Below, piece by piece: positions 31,655 to 41,079 of a DNA stretch of 64,000 bases (position 1 is its first letter; every line of letters starts with the position of its first letter). Source of the DNA: Byssothecium circinans (lineage: Eukaryota; Ascomycota; Dothideomycetes; Pleosporales; Massarinaceae); the NCBI GenBank assembly GCA_010015675.1, contig ML976977.1, positions 1,985,695 to 2,049,694 on the forward strand, written 5' to 3'. The translations under genes were made by a program, and so were the position numbers. The notes under the pieces are model-generated. The model saw only the letters and a program-made list of their open reading frames with translations. It was not told the DNA's origin and ran no database searches.

Positions 31655-33339
31655 ATGTCGTCCGTTATTCCAGCAGGCGTCTATGGACTTCGTGTCCCCG
31701 CTGGCGGCGTGCCTATAATTGCCAGCCAGGATCCTCGTGTAGCTGTACGTGTGCTCGACAGCTCGAATATTGCGCAATTTCCCCTGAAGCTGACAACTGC
31801 CAGTTCCGCATCACCATGGCCGCGATTGATCCCACTGCCGACATCGACGGCGACAAGCCCGCTCGTGCGACCTTGAAGCTCCTCCGTGAGCGCGAGGACT
31901 CGGATGATGAAGACGACGAGGACTTCGAAGACTACGACGACGATGATGTCGAGGGCATCCGGGCCAAGCTTCGCGAGGCAGGCGTTCTCGGCTCCGACGA
32001 CGACATGTCCGAGGACGACAGCGAGGACGAGAAGAACGGCGGACCCAGTGATCCTGTAAAGTCTAAGCAGGCCAAGCGTGAAGCCCTTGCTAAGAAATTG
32101 AAGGAAGACATGGAGGCCCAAGAGATGGAGCTCGACAAACTCACCAATGGCGTCAACGGAAAGTCAAAGGGCAAGGCGAAGGCGATTGAGGGCGTCGACG
32201 ACATCAGCAGCGACGAAGATGACGACGAGGACGACGAGGATGACGAGGTGGAGGAACTCGTCCTCTGCACTCTCGAGCCCGAGAAGGCAAGTACATCCCA
32301 CGCACGGTGGCTGGGCGCAAACTAACACACGCAAAGCACTGGCAACAGCCCTTGGAGATCACCGTCCGCGAGGGCGAGCAGATCTACTTCACCTCCACCG
32401 GCACTCACGACATCTTCCTGACCGGCAACTACGTCGCCATTGATGAGCACGACCATGATGACGACGAAGAGGACGACGAGTACGGCATGGAGCGACTGGG
32501 TTACGACATGGGCCCTGACGAGGACGACGAGGACTTGTCCGAATCGGAAGAGGACGAGCTGGATGGACTCGAAGATCCCCGCGTCACGGAAGTCGACTCG
32601 GATGAAGAGGATGTTCCCAAGCTTGTCAAGATCGAGACCAAGAAAGGCAAGAACAAGCGCCCCGCCGAGTCCGATGGTGAAGAGGTCGGAGCTACGCTCG
32701 ATGAGCTCATCAGCAAGACCAAGACCGATGCTCCCGCCACCAACGGCGAGCAGAAGCTCAGCAAGAAGCAAGCTAAGAAGCTAAAGAACAACGAGGGGCA
32801 GGCTGTCGCTGCGGCCCAGCAATCTGCCAAGAAGGAGTCAAAGGAGAAGGGTGACACACCGAACAGCGATAAGAAGAAGGTGCAGTTCGCAAAGGACCTC
32901 GAGCAGGGCCCCACTGCTTCGCCCAAGGTAGAGGCGCCGAAGAAGGAGGCCACCAAGGGTCCGCGCAACGTCGGCGGCGTCACTATTGATGACAAGAAGG
33001 AGGGCAAAGGCCGTGCTGCGAAGAAAGGTGACAAGATCGAGATGCGTTACATTGGAAAGTTGAAGAATGGCAAAGTCTTCGACTGTAAGTATTATACTCC
33101 ACAATTCCCTGCACACCTATTGACATCTTCCAGCGAACAAGAGGGGCAAGCCATTCTCATTCAAGCTCGGCGTCGGCGAAGTCATCAAGGGCTGGGATAT
33201 CGGTGTCGCCGGCATGACCGCTGGCAGTGAGCGACGTCTTTCGATCCCGGCGAAGCTCGCATATGGCAACAAAGCTCTTCCCGGGATCCCCGCCAACTCG
33301 GAATTGACTTTCGACATCAAGTGCATCTCCGTCAACTAG
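31655..33339 (+). CDS. Nucleolar FKBP-type prolyl isomerase (FPR3/FPR4 type), 4 exons, 508 aa
   Basis: A peptidyl-prolyl cis-trans isomerase and histone chaperone of the yeast Fpr3/Fpr4 class. Exon 1 (31655-31744) encodes a nucleoplasmin-like N-terminus, [18 protein letters not shown]. Exon 2 (31804-32286) continues with [10 protein letters not shown] and long acidic Asp/Glu runs. Exon 3 (32337-33084) completes the nucleoplasmin-like fold ([10 protein letters not shown]) and gives acidic and Lys-rich linkers with nuclear-signal character. The FKBP domain occupies about residues 400-508, with [26 protein letters not shown] and [16 protein letters not shown]; exon 4 is 33134-33339. Introns 31745-31803 and 33085-33133 are GT-AG. 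Intron 32287-32336 uses a GC-AG pair (AAG/GCAAGT, branch-like CTAAC), needed to join EK to HWQQPLEI in the family frame. FPR3 and FPR4 cannot be told apart here. Confidence 0.92.
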
Positions 33340-34347
33340 ACGAAGGTGCACGTACCTGTCCTCGAGCGCAAGTATACACGAACCCCTTCCCTCTTGTACA
33401 GTGCCCGGAACTCCACTCCTGCGCATACGGCTCGCGCAGGGACCTTGAACCTGCGTTTGCGCCAGTGCGCGTCGATTTCCTCATGTTTTCCCGTCCTTCA
33501 TCTTTACTGCATAGCGCGCTACGAGATATCCGACTTGCATAATCTAGTCGTTTCCTATGGATTCGTGCAGGGAGGAAGGATTTCTCGTCCTATGCCTCCT
33601 GTATTCTTCCCTTTTGCGGGTCTAGAGGGCGCAAGTCCTACCATGTCGTTTTCTGTCATGTGTTTGGAAATGTGCGCTGTATTTAGCGAGGCGATGTTGC
33701 CTGTATTCCATGCGGGCAGTGTATCGCCGAGGAAGCTATCTCGAGGATAAAAAGTTCAATGCTGGGAGTTACTACGGGCTGAGTGTTTGTGTATCTACGT
33801 AGTGAATAGATATGTTTTTGTATTCGTTCACCTTCACATACCACGTCTCGGCTTTTAAGGTTTGTTGTTGGAGCAATCCGCAGATATCTCATATCTGTAA
33901 TCACCAATTTCCGTCAAACTGTCAAGACTCTGTTGTCTCGTCGTCGTGTCGACGGGTCTGTGGTTTCGCCTCAAGTGCTGTCAAACGTACTGTATCACGT
34001 GCTCGTGGAGCAAAAGCGGGGCCGTTGCCCAATTCACGGCTCACCAATCAAAGGAGGCATACGTCACACTAGCGCCAACGCACAGACGTCTCACACAAGG
34101 TTTTGAGTCGCCGCTCGTTCCTTTCTCCTCACCACTCTGACCACCACCTCGCTTACTCTCTCACAACCACCACGACAGCGCCAGCACAGCGACAGCATAC
34201 CGCTACCTTCAACCTTCATCACTTAAATCCACTCGTCTACCGCAGCCAAGCACACTCAATCGATCACTCCCACATCCGACACCTCCGTCCACCTCAACCC
34301 ACTATCCGAACCCAACACCCAACAGCAGCCCTGGCAATACTGTAGCA
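33340..34347. other. Intergenic, FKBP 3' flank and antizyme leader
   Basis: No gene is supported. The last ~250 bases are C/A-rich, as expected of the 5' leader of the antizyme mRNA. Confidence 0.55.
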
Positions 34348-35321
34348 ATGGCGAATCCATCCAGTAAACGAAGCAGTAGTAGTAGTAGTAATCGCAGCAG
34401 CACTTCTTCCATGGCCAACGTTCGCGCCAGCGCTTACGTCGTGAACGCTTCGACTGCGATGCTCAAGGGCTTCCACTACTCCACTACGGGGGCTGGCGGG
34501 GCAGAGTGGTATTCCTGAGGTCAGCTCGGTAAGCATTCGTTCCACTACAAGTTCCATCTTCACCGGGCTTGACGCTGATGTTTTGCAGGGAGCACCTTCA
34601 CCTCCGCCGAGTCCCCCCCTCGCCGCCAGACACGCATCCGCCGCGAAACTAACCGGCGGATGGGCGCGCAGAGGGGGGGCTGCATACACCATTAAAGAAG
34701 AGTGTGAGAGGCTCTTCTGCGAGACACTGAGCTCTGTTTTCCTGGGTGAGGGGAACTTGGTTCGTCAGGACTCGCTGGTAATGGGTGTGCATAACACGAC
34801 TGTGTCTGCCGACAACGACTACGGCTTCGATGTACGGCACGCGGATCGCATCATGGACTCGCCGCCTGCGTTGGCCGTGAGGGACATGGACAAAGTGAAT
34901 ATGGAAGCGGGAGATGGTATGGTGAAGGACTGGATTGAGGTCTGGGATTACGTGGGTGGGATACGGTTCCGTGGTTTTGTGGTTGAGAACGATGGGGAGA
35001 AGACGCTGTTCGTGTTCTTTGACGAAACTGTCATTGGAGGGAAGATCAAGGCCGGGTAGGTCTCCACAATATCTCTTACACATTTGGCTTTTAATACTAA
35101 TTATCTGCAGCCTCATGGCCCTCCTCGAACTCTGCGAGGTCGACTACTTCTCCTGCTCCCGCCTCATCGTCTCCATCGACCGCCAAACCGAGACCTCTGT
35201 CATGGACGCCCTCGTCAAAGACCTGGGTTGGATCGGCTTCAACTTCTCCACCTTGAGCGATTTCACGGATCAGAAGGACATTGTTAGCGACCGGTGGGTA
35301 TTTATGGCGATGGAGACGTAA
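34348..35321 (+). CDS. Ornithine decarboxylase antizyme, +1 programmed frameshift, 285 aa
   Basis: Antizyme binds ornithine decarboxylase, sends it to the proteasome and limits polyamine uptake. ORF1 (34348-34515, 56 codons, start MANPSSKRS) ends at TGA 34516-34518 in the context TAT TCC TGA G. ORF2 is in the +1 frame and begins GAG at 34517. It has a 60-nt intron (34529-34588), exon 34589-35055, a second intron (35056-35110) and a last exon 35111-35321. The ORF2 protein has the antizyme fold: DYVGGIRFRGFV, EKTLFVFFDE, then CSRLIVSIDR, LGWIGFNFSTL and DRWVFMAMET at the C-terminus. ORF2 has no suitable ATG near its start, so it must be reached by frameshifting at the TCC-TGA site. High polyamine normally stimulates the shift in this family, giving feedback control. 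Family assignment is strong; the shift is inferred from frame and homology. Confidence 0.9.
34510..34520 (+). promoter_or_regulatory. +1 ribosomal frameshift site (TCC-TGA) of antizyme
   Basis: The ORF1 stop TGA at 34516-34518 follows TAT-TCC. Skipping the T at 34516 puts the ribosome on GAG GTC AGC TCG, which leads in frame across the intron into the antizyme domain. The slow UGA codon in the A site and TCC in the P site match known antizyme shift sites of the UCC-UGA class. Confidence 0.85.
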
Positions 35322-35772
35322 GGGTCAGACTTTATCTCCTCCTCCCTGTTCTGCATTCACGATCGTTCGTTTGTAGTTTCCTGGCGTTTCATTCCCTTTT
35401 TTCCTTTTCAAATTAGTACAATGTGGATCGGGCTGAGCAGTGGTGAGCCCGACAGAGCCTCCCGCTACCTTTCGATGGTGAATACAGATTTCTGAATTAT
35501 TCGAATACCATGTCTCATTGTCTATGCTATTGATATGTGCGCACAATAGGAACCTTATTATCGGCGGTAAGAGCAGTGCCGCGCTCACCTTCACTTGGAC
35601 CCACAATAACGCACAATAACAGCCATGTCGAGCTTCAAAAGCCCTTTTCGTGTCGTCAACTTCAACCTTCTCTACTCCTTCCCTTACCTCTTCTTCTCTT
35701 ACTTCTACAACTTCACATTAGTATACAGAACTAAGACTTCATCTATACACTCAGCCTTGACAGACCTTCAAG
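35322..35772. other. Intergenic, with a possible overlapping upstream ORF
   Basis: Antizyme 3' flank and the leader of the coiled-coil protein. An ATG at 35625 opens a 75-codon frame (35625-35852) that overlaps the next gene's start at 35773 in another frame. If transcribed, it would act as an upstream ORF. Confidence 0.4.
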
Positions 35773-36864
35773 ATGCTGTGCCACTTCTTTCTCCTCGCGT
35801 TTATCGTTTGCTGCCTCGCAGCAGCGCCCTCCAGCGCGCTCTACCTTGCTGATACCATTACTTCATCGCCCTGTATCACCATCGCCATCGGCTACGTTGC
35901 GCTTCTTCTCTCTTCCAACACCCGCGAGTTCGCATTCGGCTACCTGCGGGTAGTCTACTGTATCACCCTCACCATCTTCCGACTACTCTCCGCATTCCTC
36001 CCTGACGATCGTATCAACGAGCTCAACAACGAAATCCGTATGCTCAACGACAAATACGAACGCGACATCACCATCATCACCTCCGAACGCGATGCCGCTA
36101 TCAAGGCACGCAAGAAAGCCGAAGACGACGCCATCGAAAACGCGCTTTCCAACACACAACTTTCAAGCGCGAACGACAGCCTTCAAAACCGGCTCGAAGT
36201 CTCCGAGCGACGAGTACAACAACTCGAGCGCTTAACAGATGTAAAGAGACATTACCATAATATCAAGACGCTCGAAGCCCAAGTCCTCGAGAAAGACAAG
36301 CTAGCCAAAGAGCTAGAGCAAACCATCACGCAACAGAATGCAAAGCTCAAAACGCAGCAAACAGACGTCATCAGCAAGAATGTCCGACACCAACAGATCG
36401 CGCAGTTAGTAAAGGGTCTCAAGCATCAAGAAAGCATCCTAAAGACCAGCATCAAGGACCTCTCGCAGCAGCTTCAGCACGCGCAGACAGTGTCCGACAA
36501 GAAGACCACGGACAACATCCTGCTGGACACCATCAAGGAGGCCATTCACCAGCTCGCGGAGACCCCGGGAGACGCCATGACCACCGCAGTCGGCCTCGCG
36601 CATACGCTTCGCCACGGCTACAACGTCGACCTGGGACGTCTCGGCATCGACGCGAGGAGGTTCGAGGCGGTGAGGGATTATGTGCTTGCGGGCCAGAAAC
36701 GCAACTGTGCTGTTCTACCGAGCGGGTTTCGGCTTGAGGGTCGGTATTTTCCGCTGTCGGGACTGCAGGTCGTCGGCTCGTCGATTACTGAGGGTCGTCA
36801 TGTCGCTCCTCCTGCGAAGTCCGGCCCCGCGGCACCGACGTTCGAATTCACGTTCGCGGCGTGA
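35773..36864 (+). CDS. Coiled-coil protein with N-terminal membrane segments, 363 aa
   Basis: I do not recognise a family. Residues 1-24 (MLCHFFLLAFIVCCLAAAPSS) look like a signal peptide or first membrane helix. A second hydrophobic stretch covers about residues 33-47, and a third about 55-75 (FGYLRVVYCITLTIFRLLSAF). From residue ~77 to ~265 the chain is a long, polar, Glu/Lys/Gln-rich coiled coil with heptad spacing. The C-terminal ~100 residues are globular, with a GYNVDLGRLGID segment and an Ala/Pro-rich end. There is no intron. The layout suggests a membrane-anchored coiled-coil tether facing the cytosol, but that is inference. The long open frame with normal codon use makes the gene likely real. 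Confidence 0.65.
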   Translation: MLCHFFLLAFIVCCLAAAPSSALYLADTITSSPCITIAIGYVALLLSSNTREFAFGYLRVVYCITLTIFRLLSAFLPDDRINELNNEIRMLNDKYERDITIITSERDAAIKARKKAEDDAIENALSNTQLSSANDSLQNRLEVSERRVQQLERLTDVKRHYHNIKTLEAQVLEKDKLAKELEQTITQQNAKLKTQQTDVISKNVRHQQIAQLVKGLKHQESILKTSIKDLSQQLQHAQTVSDKKTTDNILLDTIKEAIHQLAETPGDAMTTAVGLAHTLRHGYNVDLGRLGIDARRFEAVRDYVLAGQKRNCAVLPSGFRLEGRYFPLSGLQVVGSSITEGRHVAPPAKSGPAAPTFEFTFAA

Positions 36865-37452
36865 AGATGGGACTGGGTGGGGTGGGGGGACGGAGCTGGA
36901 ATCGTGGGGTGGGGTGTTTGGGGGGGTATTTGCGGTGCTTTCTTTACTGTGGTTGGGATTTGGCTTTGGGGTCTGGATGGTTGGTTGGTTTCTTGCTCGT
37001 GCGCTTGACGGTTCAGCGGAGTGGAGGGTTTTGGATGATGGACGGATAGAGTTGAAGAGATCCCCTTTGGTTTTTTTTCCTGATTTTACAAGTAGTTTTT
37101 GAACGATGATTTGTCGCTGTTTAGTGCGGTGTGTTCGATACCATTAGTCTTGCTTTATCGAGATGGTTGTTCTTAATTCTATCCATTCTAGTCCCGCAGC
37201 TATAACTGCGATGCACTATCAAACAGCAAATGCACTACTTTTTTTTTAGAATGTGCTTGTCTTCTTGTATATAATAAACGACGAATGAAAGGCACGTTTG
37301 GGATTTAAAATGATGCTTCGCGGGACGCGGATACTAAACTATAAGCTCACGACTGCCATGGTTAGAAATAGAACTTATTCTATTATCTGCAAACGGCATG
37401 GGAAAATAAAAAAGTTGCGGTTCAAATAACGAGGCGGTGGACATGTGAAGAC
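36865..37452. other. Intergenic, left edge of the repeat island
   Basis: G-rich sequence directly after the stop codon, then increasingly AT-rich sequence toward the repeat island. No gene is supported. Confidence 0.6.
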
Positions 37453-37544
37453 AGCTGGTCGCGCCAGAAGAAGAGAAAATCCAACAGCCTTGTAGATGCC
37501 CTATGCACAGCTACTGTACGCCCTAAGGAAGAAGATTGTATGGA
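37453..37544. repeat. Left copy of a 92-bp direct repeat
   Basis: Pairs with 38079-38170 over the same 92-base length without gaps. The copies differ at seven positions by my reading, six of them C/T transitions. Both contain AGAAGAAGAGAAAATCCAAC and end in AGATTGTAYGGA. Confidence 0.85.
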
Positions 37545-38078
37545 TTGGTTGGTTGGTTGGTATTGATTTTCGTCCTATAGATTTGGCTGGGGCCTTTATC
37601 TACATAGAGCCTCCTATAGGGCATAATAGACTTTATAAGGACGTTTCTTATTATAGCTGCTCTCCTATAGAGAGCCTGTCCGACCTATACTTTCCTTCCT
37701 TTAAAAGACGCTAGTTTACCTTTAGGTCCCTGATACCTGCTTAAGCCAAGCTATACTATGCTCCCCCTTATACGCCCTCCCCCTTTAGTCTACTTTTATA
37801 CTCTTTTCCCTCTGCACTACGCTTTAGTAGTAGAATAGATATACCCGTACCTTATAAGAAAAACATTAGTAGGGGAAACCCTATAAGCTTAAATAGGTAG
37901 TAATAGTTGCCTTACTAAAGAAAGAGATAAAGGGTAGTAAATTTTAAGTACCTATAAAGTATAGAGAGAGCCTTAAAATTCTATAGAGTTATCTGTGTAA
38001 TAGGAGTAGGACTTAAACCTATGCTTTCTCTTAAAAGCTCTCTAAGGCTGCAGCACTCTACTACTGAGCCATCCCACT
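37545..38078 (-). mobile_element. Candidate tRNA-headed SINE-like insertion, RIP-decayed
   Basis: The 534 bases between the two 92-bp repeats begin, on the minus strand, with a tRNA-like fold (38078 down to 37999) and end in a CCAA-type simple tail (about 37545-37560). The tail-side 150 bases are collinear with a second, cleaner copy at 44933-45115. The body is AT-rich with CA/TG largely replaced by TA. A tRNA head, unrelated body and simple 3' tail are the hallmarks of a SINE. The 92-bp flanks are far longer than normal SINE target duplications, so an alternative origin such as unequal exchange remains possible. Confidence 0.5.
37999..38078 (-). pseudogene. tRNA-like sequence, decayed
   Basis: On the minus strand the 5' acceptor arm AGTGGGA can pair with TCCTATT at the 3' end if two C-to-T changes are allowed. 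A D-arm/box A (TGGCTCAGTAGTAGAGTGC) and a T-arm/box B (GGTTTAAGTCC, matching GGTTCGAGTCC with two transitions) lie at the right spacing. The 32 bases between D- and T-arms suggest a long variable arm or intron. The anticodon cannot be fixed. It is not a functional tRNA. Confidence 0.55.
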
Positions 38079-38170
38079 AGCTGGTCGCGTTAGAAGAAGA
38101 GAAAATCCAACAGCCTCGTAGATGCCCTACGCCCAGCTACCGTACGCCCTAAGGAAGAAGATTGTACGGA
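38079..38170. repeat. Right copy of a 92-bp direct repeat
   Basis: Pairs with 37453-37544. It starts immediately at the tRNA-like end of the intervening element. This copy keeps more CG and CC positions than the left one. Confidence 0.85.
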
Positions 38171-38269
38171 GCATAGGTACAGTATCTAAAGCAGCGTTAA
38201 TACCCAACTAAAAAGGCTGGGTGAGAGAGCCGCGAAGTTGGAGTCATTTGGGTAAGGTAGCACAAGTAT

Positions 38270-39178
38270 TTACATATTAAAGAGGCGAAGCACGCCCTTT
38301 CTAACTATCTCCTTATACTCTTCCTTTTGCTCGACGTACTATGCTGTACCTTTAACTTTGGTTTCCTCATGCACTCCGTCACATGTCTCTAAGATCACCT
38401 CCTCGAGCTGCTTAATAGTCGCAAACTCCGCATTCTAGCACTAATATATGATTGCATCAGTGCAGGAATGAGTCAAAGAGGGGAATTCCTTTCTCTGAAG
38501 CATGTCTATTATAATTCGTTCGTAATCTGGCCCAAACCACTGATCTTCGTAGGGATCGTGTCCTCGTGTTAGAGTATAAAGAATTGAGCTAAGAGCAAAC
38601 TGCTCTGTCCACGCGCCGGCTTTTCCGTATGTTCTACGATCTCGGCCTCCTTCGTTACCTAGCAGCTAAGCGAATGGATCAGTACCAACGTTAAGACGTT
38701 CTCCGTTCTTAATGGTACGGTCAAAGTCACAGAGTTTGACATGATTCTCCGCATTGAGTAGAACATTATGGGGTCAGATGTTGCCATGTACAAGGCCGAT
38801 CGTCTCAAGCCAAGTGGCGGCTGAGGTTAGTTCTCTCATCCAGCAGAACGATAGGTCCATTGGTGGTAGCTCTGCGACCGCTAGTACTTGCTGCGTCTTT
38901 AGGTCTCTAGTCTGCTAGGTCCGCAGTAGCGATGCAAGGTCGCCTCCCGCAAGCCGCTCCAAGAAGGTCGCACCCGGGACTCGTAAGAAACTTCGGAGCA
39001 AATTTAGGTGAGCGGGATAGCGCTCAAGCGTGTCAAAGACGCGTTGCTCTGTGGCATGATTGGGCTCGTCTTGGTAGCGAGGTACTTTCACTACGATACG
39101 GTCATTCAGCACGTAAATAAACCCGATATCTCCGAGAGTCATGAGGCAAGGTCGAGAGGATGCAGATATCTGGCTCAT
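38270..39178 (-). pseudogene. Protein kinase-like pseudogene with transition-type stops only
   Basis: One uninterrupted frame of 303 codons from ATG 39178 to TAA 38270 carries six internal stops and no frameshift. Kinase landmarks are visible: an N-lobe with VLNDRIVVKVPRY, the catalytic-loop-like GLVHGNI*PHNVLL and the DFG-like KLCDFDRT. In this kinase-like family Asp is often lost from these loops, so the intact ancestor may itself have been catalytically weak. Each internal TAG or TGA can be explained by a single C-to-T or G-to-A change from Gln, Trp or Arg codons. It is therefore dead and probably mutated by RIP. The parent belongs to a fungal kinase-like multigene family; the exact subfamily is unclear. 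Confidence 0.8.
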
Positions 39179-39729
39179 GATGTAAGGCGCTGCACGGTAG
39201 AGGCAGAGTGCTTGCTAAAGGTTTTGAAAATCTTTAAGAATTTTGTACTACCTCCCGCATAGCGAGCCAACGATGTTTGCTGAAAAGGGAGCCGAGAGGC
39301 GCTAAACCTTTAGATTACATATTATGTGAGCCACAGTTCCCTCATACGTTACTTGGCGAGGACGGCGGGGTTAGATCAACATGAACAGGGTCTGAACTCC
39401 TTCAACGACGCGACTATGCTGTTTCAGTACCTAAATCACTGTCTTTCACGACAGTGGTAGTTAAAAGTAAATAACTGCTATGCTTTCTCTATTTATAGGT
39501 ATGGAGGTATAACATTGTCTATTTATTATCCTCCACATCTATGCTAAATAGTCGCCAAAATCTATAGCTCACTGTTAACAGCATTTCGCATCATACTAGG
39601 CTTTATTTATAGGTTCATCCTCTTCTTAGATCTCTTGCATATTCTAGGACCTGATTCCTCTTGAATCCTAACTAATATTTAATTATCTACTTTTGATGCC
39701 TTTACACACGTGTCATCATCTTGACGCGG
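39179..39729. other. AT-rich spacer in the repeat island
   Basis: TA-rich sequence with no open frames. Nothing recognisable is seen. Confidence 0.55.
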
Positions 39730-40662
39730 CATCAGCCCGTTGCGTGAGACAATCACGACGCTGAAGGACGCATCGCCCCCTATACTGACAGAGCCATACG
39801 ACGGCTCGCAGATCCCGCCCAATGCGGCTACCAGGGATAAGGTGACGGCCGCCATGGAGCGACTCCAACCGGAGCAAGTCGATGGGTGGGTGCCGCGATG
39901 CGTCAACGTACGTGCGCACATAAGTTGAATGTGTCTATTTACTGATAATTTACGCTTGGTCTGCAGGAAGCGATTAAGTCCGAGAACTCTCTAGGCGTTC
40001 AGACTTTCGATCGTCATGCCTTTATCGACTCCCCTTGCAATCTCTCTGAGTGCGATCCATCTCTCCGCGAGGAGCCGCAATATACGCTGGGGAAGGTCAA
40101 GCAGATATTCCAGCACGCGAGGACGTGCAAGACGAGAGGGCGCGATGAGAATGCCTAGTGTCAGGTTGTGATCCAGCCGCTAGTGGAGCTGGCACTGGAG
40201 CTCTCTGGCAACGGCAAGCTGCTGTTGCAAAGCGTGTATGAAACCCCCCACCATCTCTTCTCAATCGAATACACGATTGACATGTTCAGACAAACCTAGG
40301 CTATCTAACCTGGTTACCTCTCCACCGACTCTAAAACTGGAAGGCGTCTTGACCGAAAGGCCGGCTTTACCCTCTCGTACTTGCACGAAACGTCCGACCT
40401 CGCCGCTCTTTACGCGCTCTTACTGCCTCGAAACTCTGCCGTCAGTCATGTATCGGTCGCTTTTACCAAGACTACGGCCCTCTTTAGCAGCATTGAGGTC
40501 AAGCCGGCGGATGGCGACAAGTCGGAGGCAGAATACCAGCTTAGCATATTCATGGGTGCAAGCCTGCGGAAGAAGGCGGAGCTTGCTCGGATGGCCGGAA
40601 TGTCGGACACCGCATCGGCACTGATCGAGCCCGCCTTTGTAGTAGCGGGCCATGAGTGGTAC
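39730..40662 (+). pseudogene. 5' part of PD-(D/E)XK nuclease-like gene, split by a hAT element
   Basis: The frame from about 39730 reads TITTLKDASPPILTEPYDG. A 59-nt intron (39908-39966) and a 54-nt intron (40236-40289) join exons in phase. The nuclease-like core SIEVKPADGDKSEAEYQLSI (the E-x-K of the PD-(D/E)XK motif) and ASLRKKAELARMAGM are clear, as in the large fungal family with this domain. In-frame stops at 40156 (TAG), 40297 (TAG) and 40306 (TAA) each fit one C-to-T or G-to-A change. The reading breaks at GHEWY, where the hAT element begins, and resumes in phase at 43663 if one copy of the target duplication is counted. The true 5' end is not clear; a TGA upstream in frame suggests more decay there. 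Confidence 0.8.
40655..40662. repeat. Target-site duplication, left copy (AGTGGTAC)
   Basis: The identical 8 bases recur at 43655-43662, directly outside the two ends of the hAT element. Eight base pairs is the target duplication length of hAT transposons. Confidence 0.93.
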
Positions 40663-40684
40663 TAGACTTGTCAACAATCAACTC
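40663..40684. repeat. hAT terminal inverted repeat, left
   Basis: Twenty-two bases identical to the reverse complement of 43633-43654; the match stops at 40685. Direct CAACT repeats continue inward. Confidence 0.93.
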
Positions 40685-41079
40685 GAACCCAATTACTTGA
40701 TTGAGTTGATTGAGTTTATCAACTCAACTCAACTCAATTCGAGAGCCGCTCAAACTCAACTCAACTCAATCAGAGAGGCTCAAGTTGATTGAGTTGATTG
40801 AGCTGATTGAGTTCAAATTAAGTTCGTGATAGAGGCTAGGTGGAGAAATGCCAGGTAGTCACGTAGAGTCACTCTATTAGCTAATTAATAGTTAAGCTAG
40901 TCCTTAATAGGTAGCCCTAGCAAGAGACGCACTTAGAAGCTTATTAACGCGTTAACTATCACTATTTTATATTAACTATACTACTTACCTACGCCTTAAT
41001 CGCTAGATATAAACTAGAACCTTAAGAAAGCCTTTAAAGACTAAGTCCAGCTTACAAACTATAAGAAATAGCGCCTAAA

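Noticed and set aside
32287..32336. GT donor at 32291 in the FKBP gene
   Set aside because: Using GTACAT as donor puts the next exon in the wrong frame and destroys the HWQQPLEI region, so the GC donor is preferred.
37453..38170. Interpretation of the 92-bp repeats as LTRs of a miniature LTR retrotransposon
   Set aside because: The repeats lack TG...CA ends, and the tRNA-like segment is a full head in tRNA orientation rather than a primer-binding site next to the left repeat.
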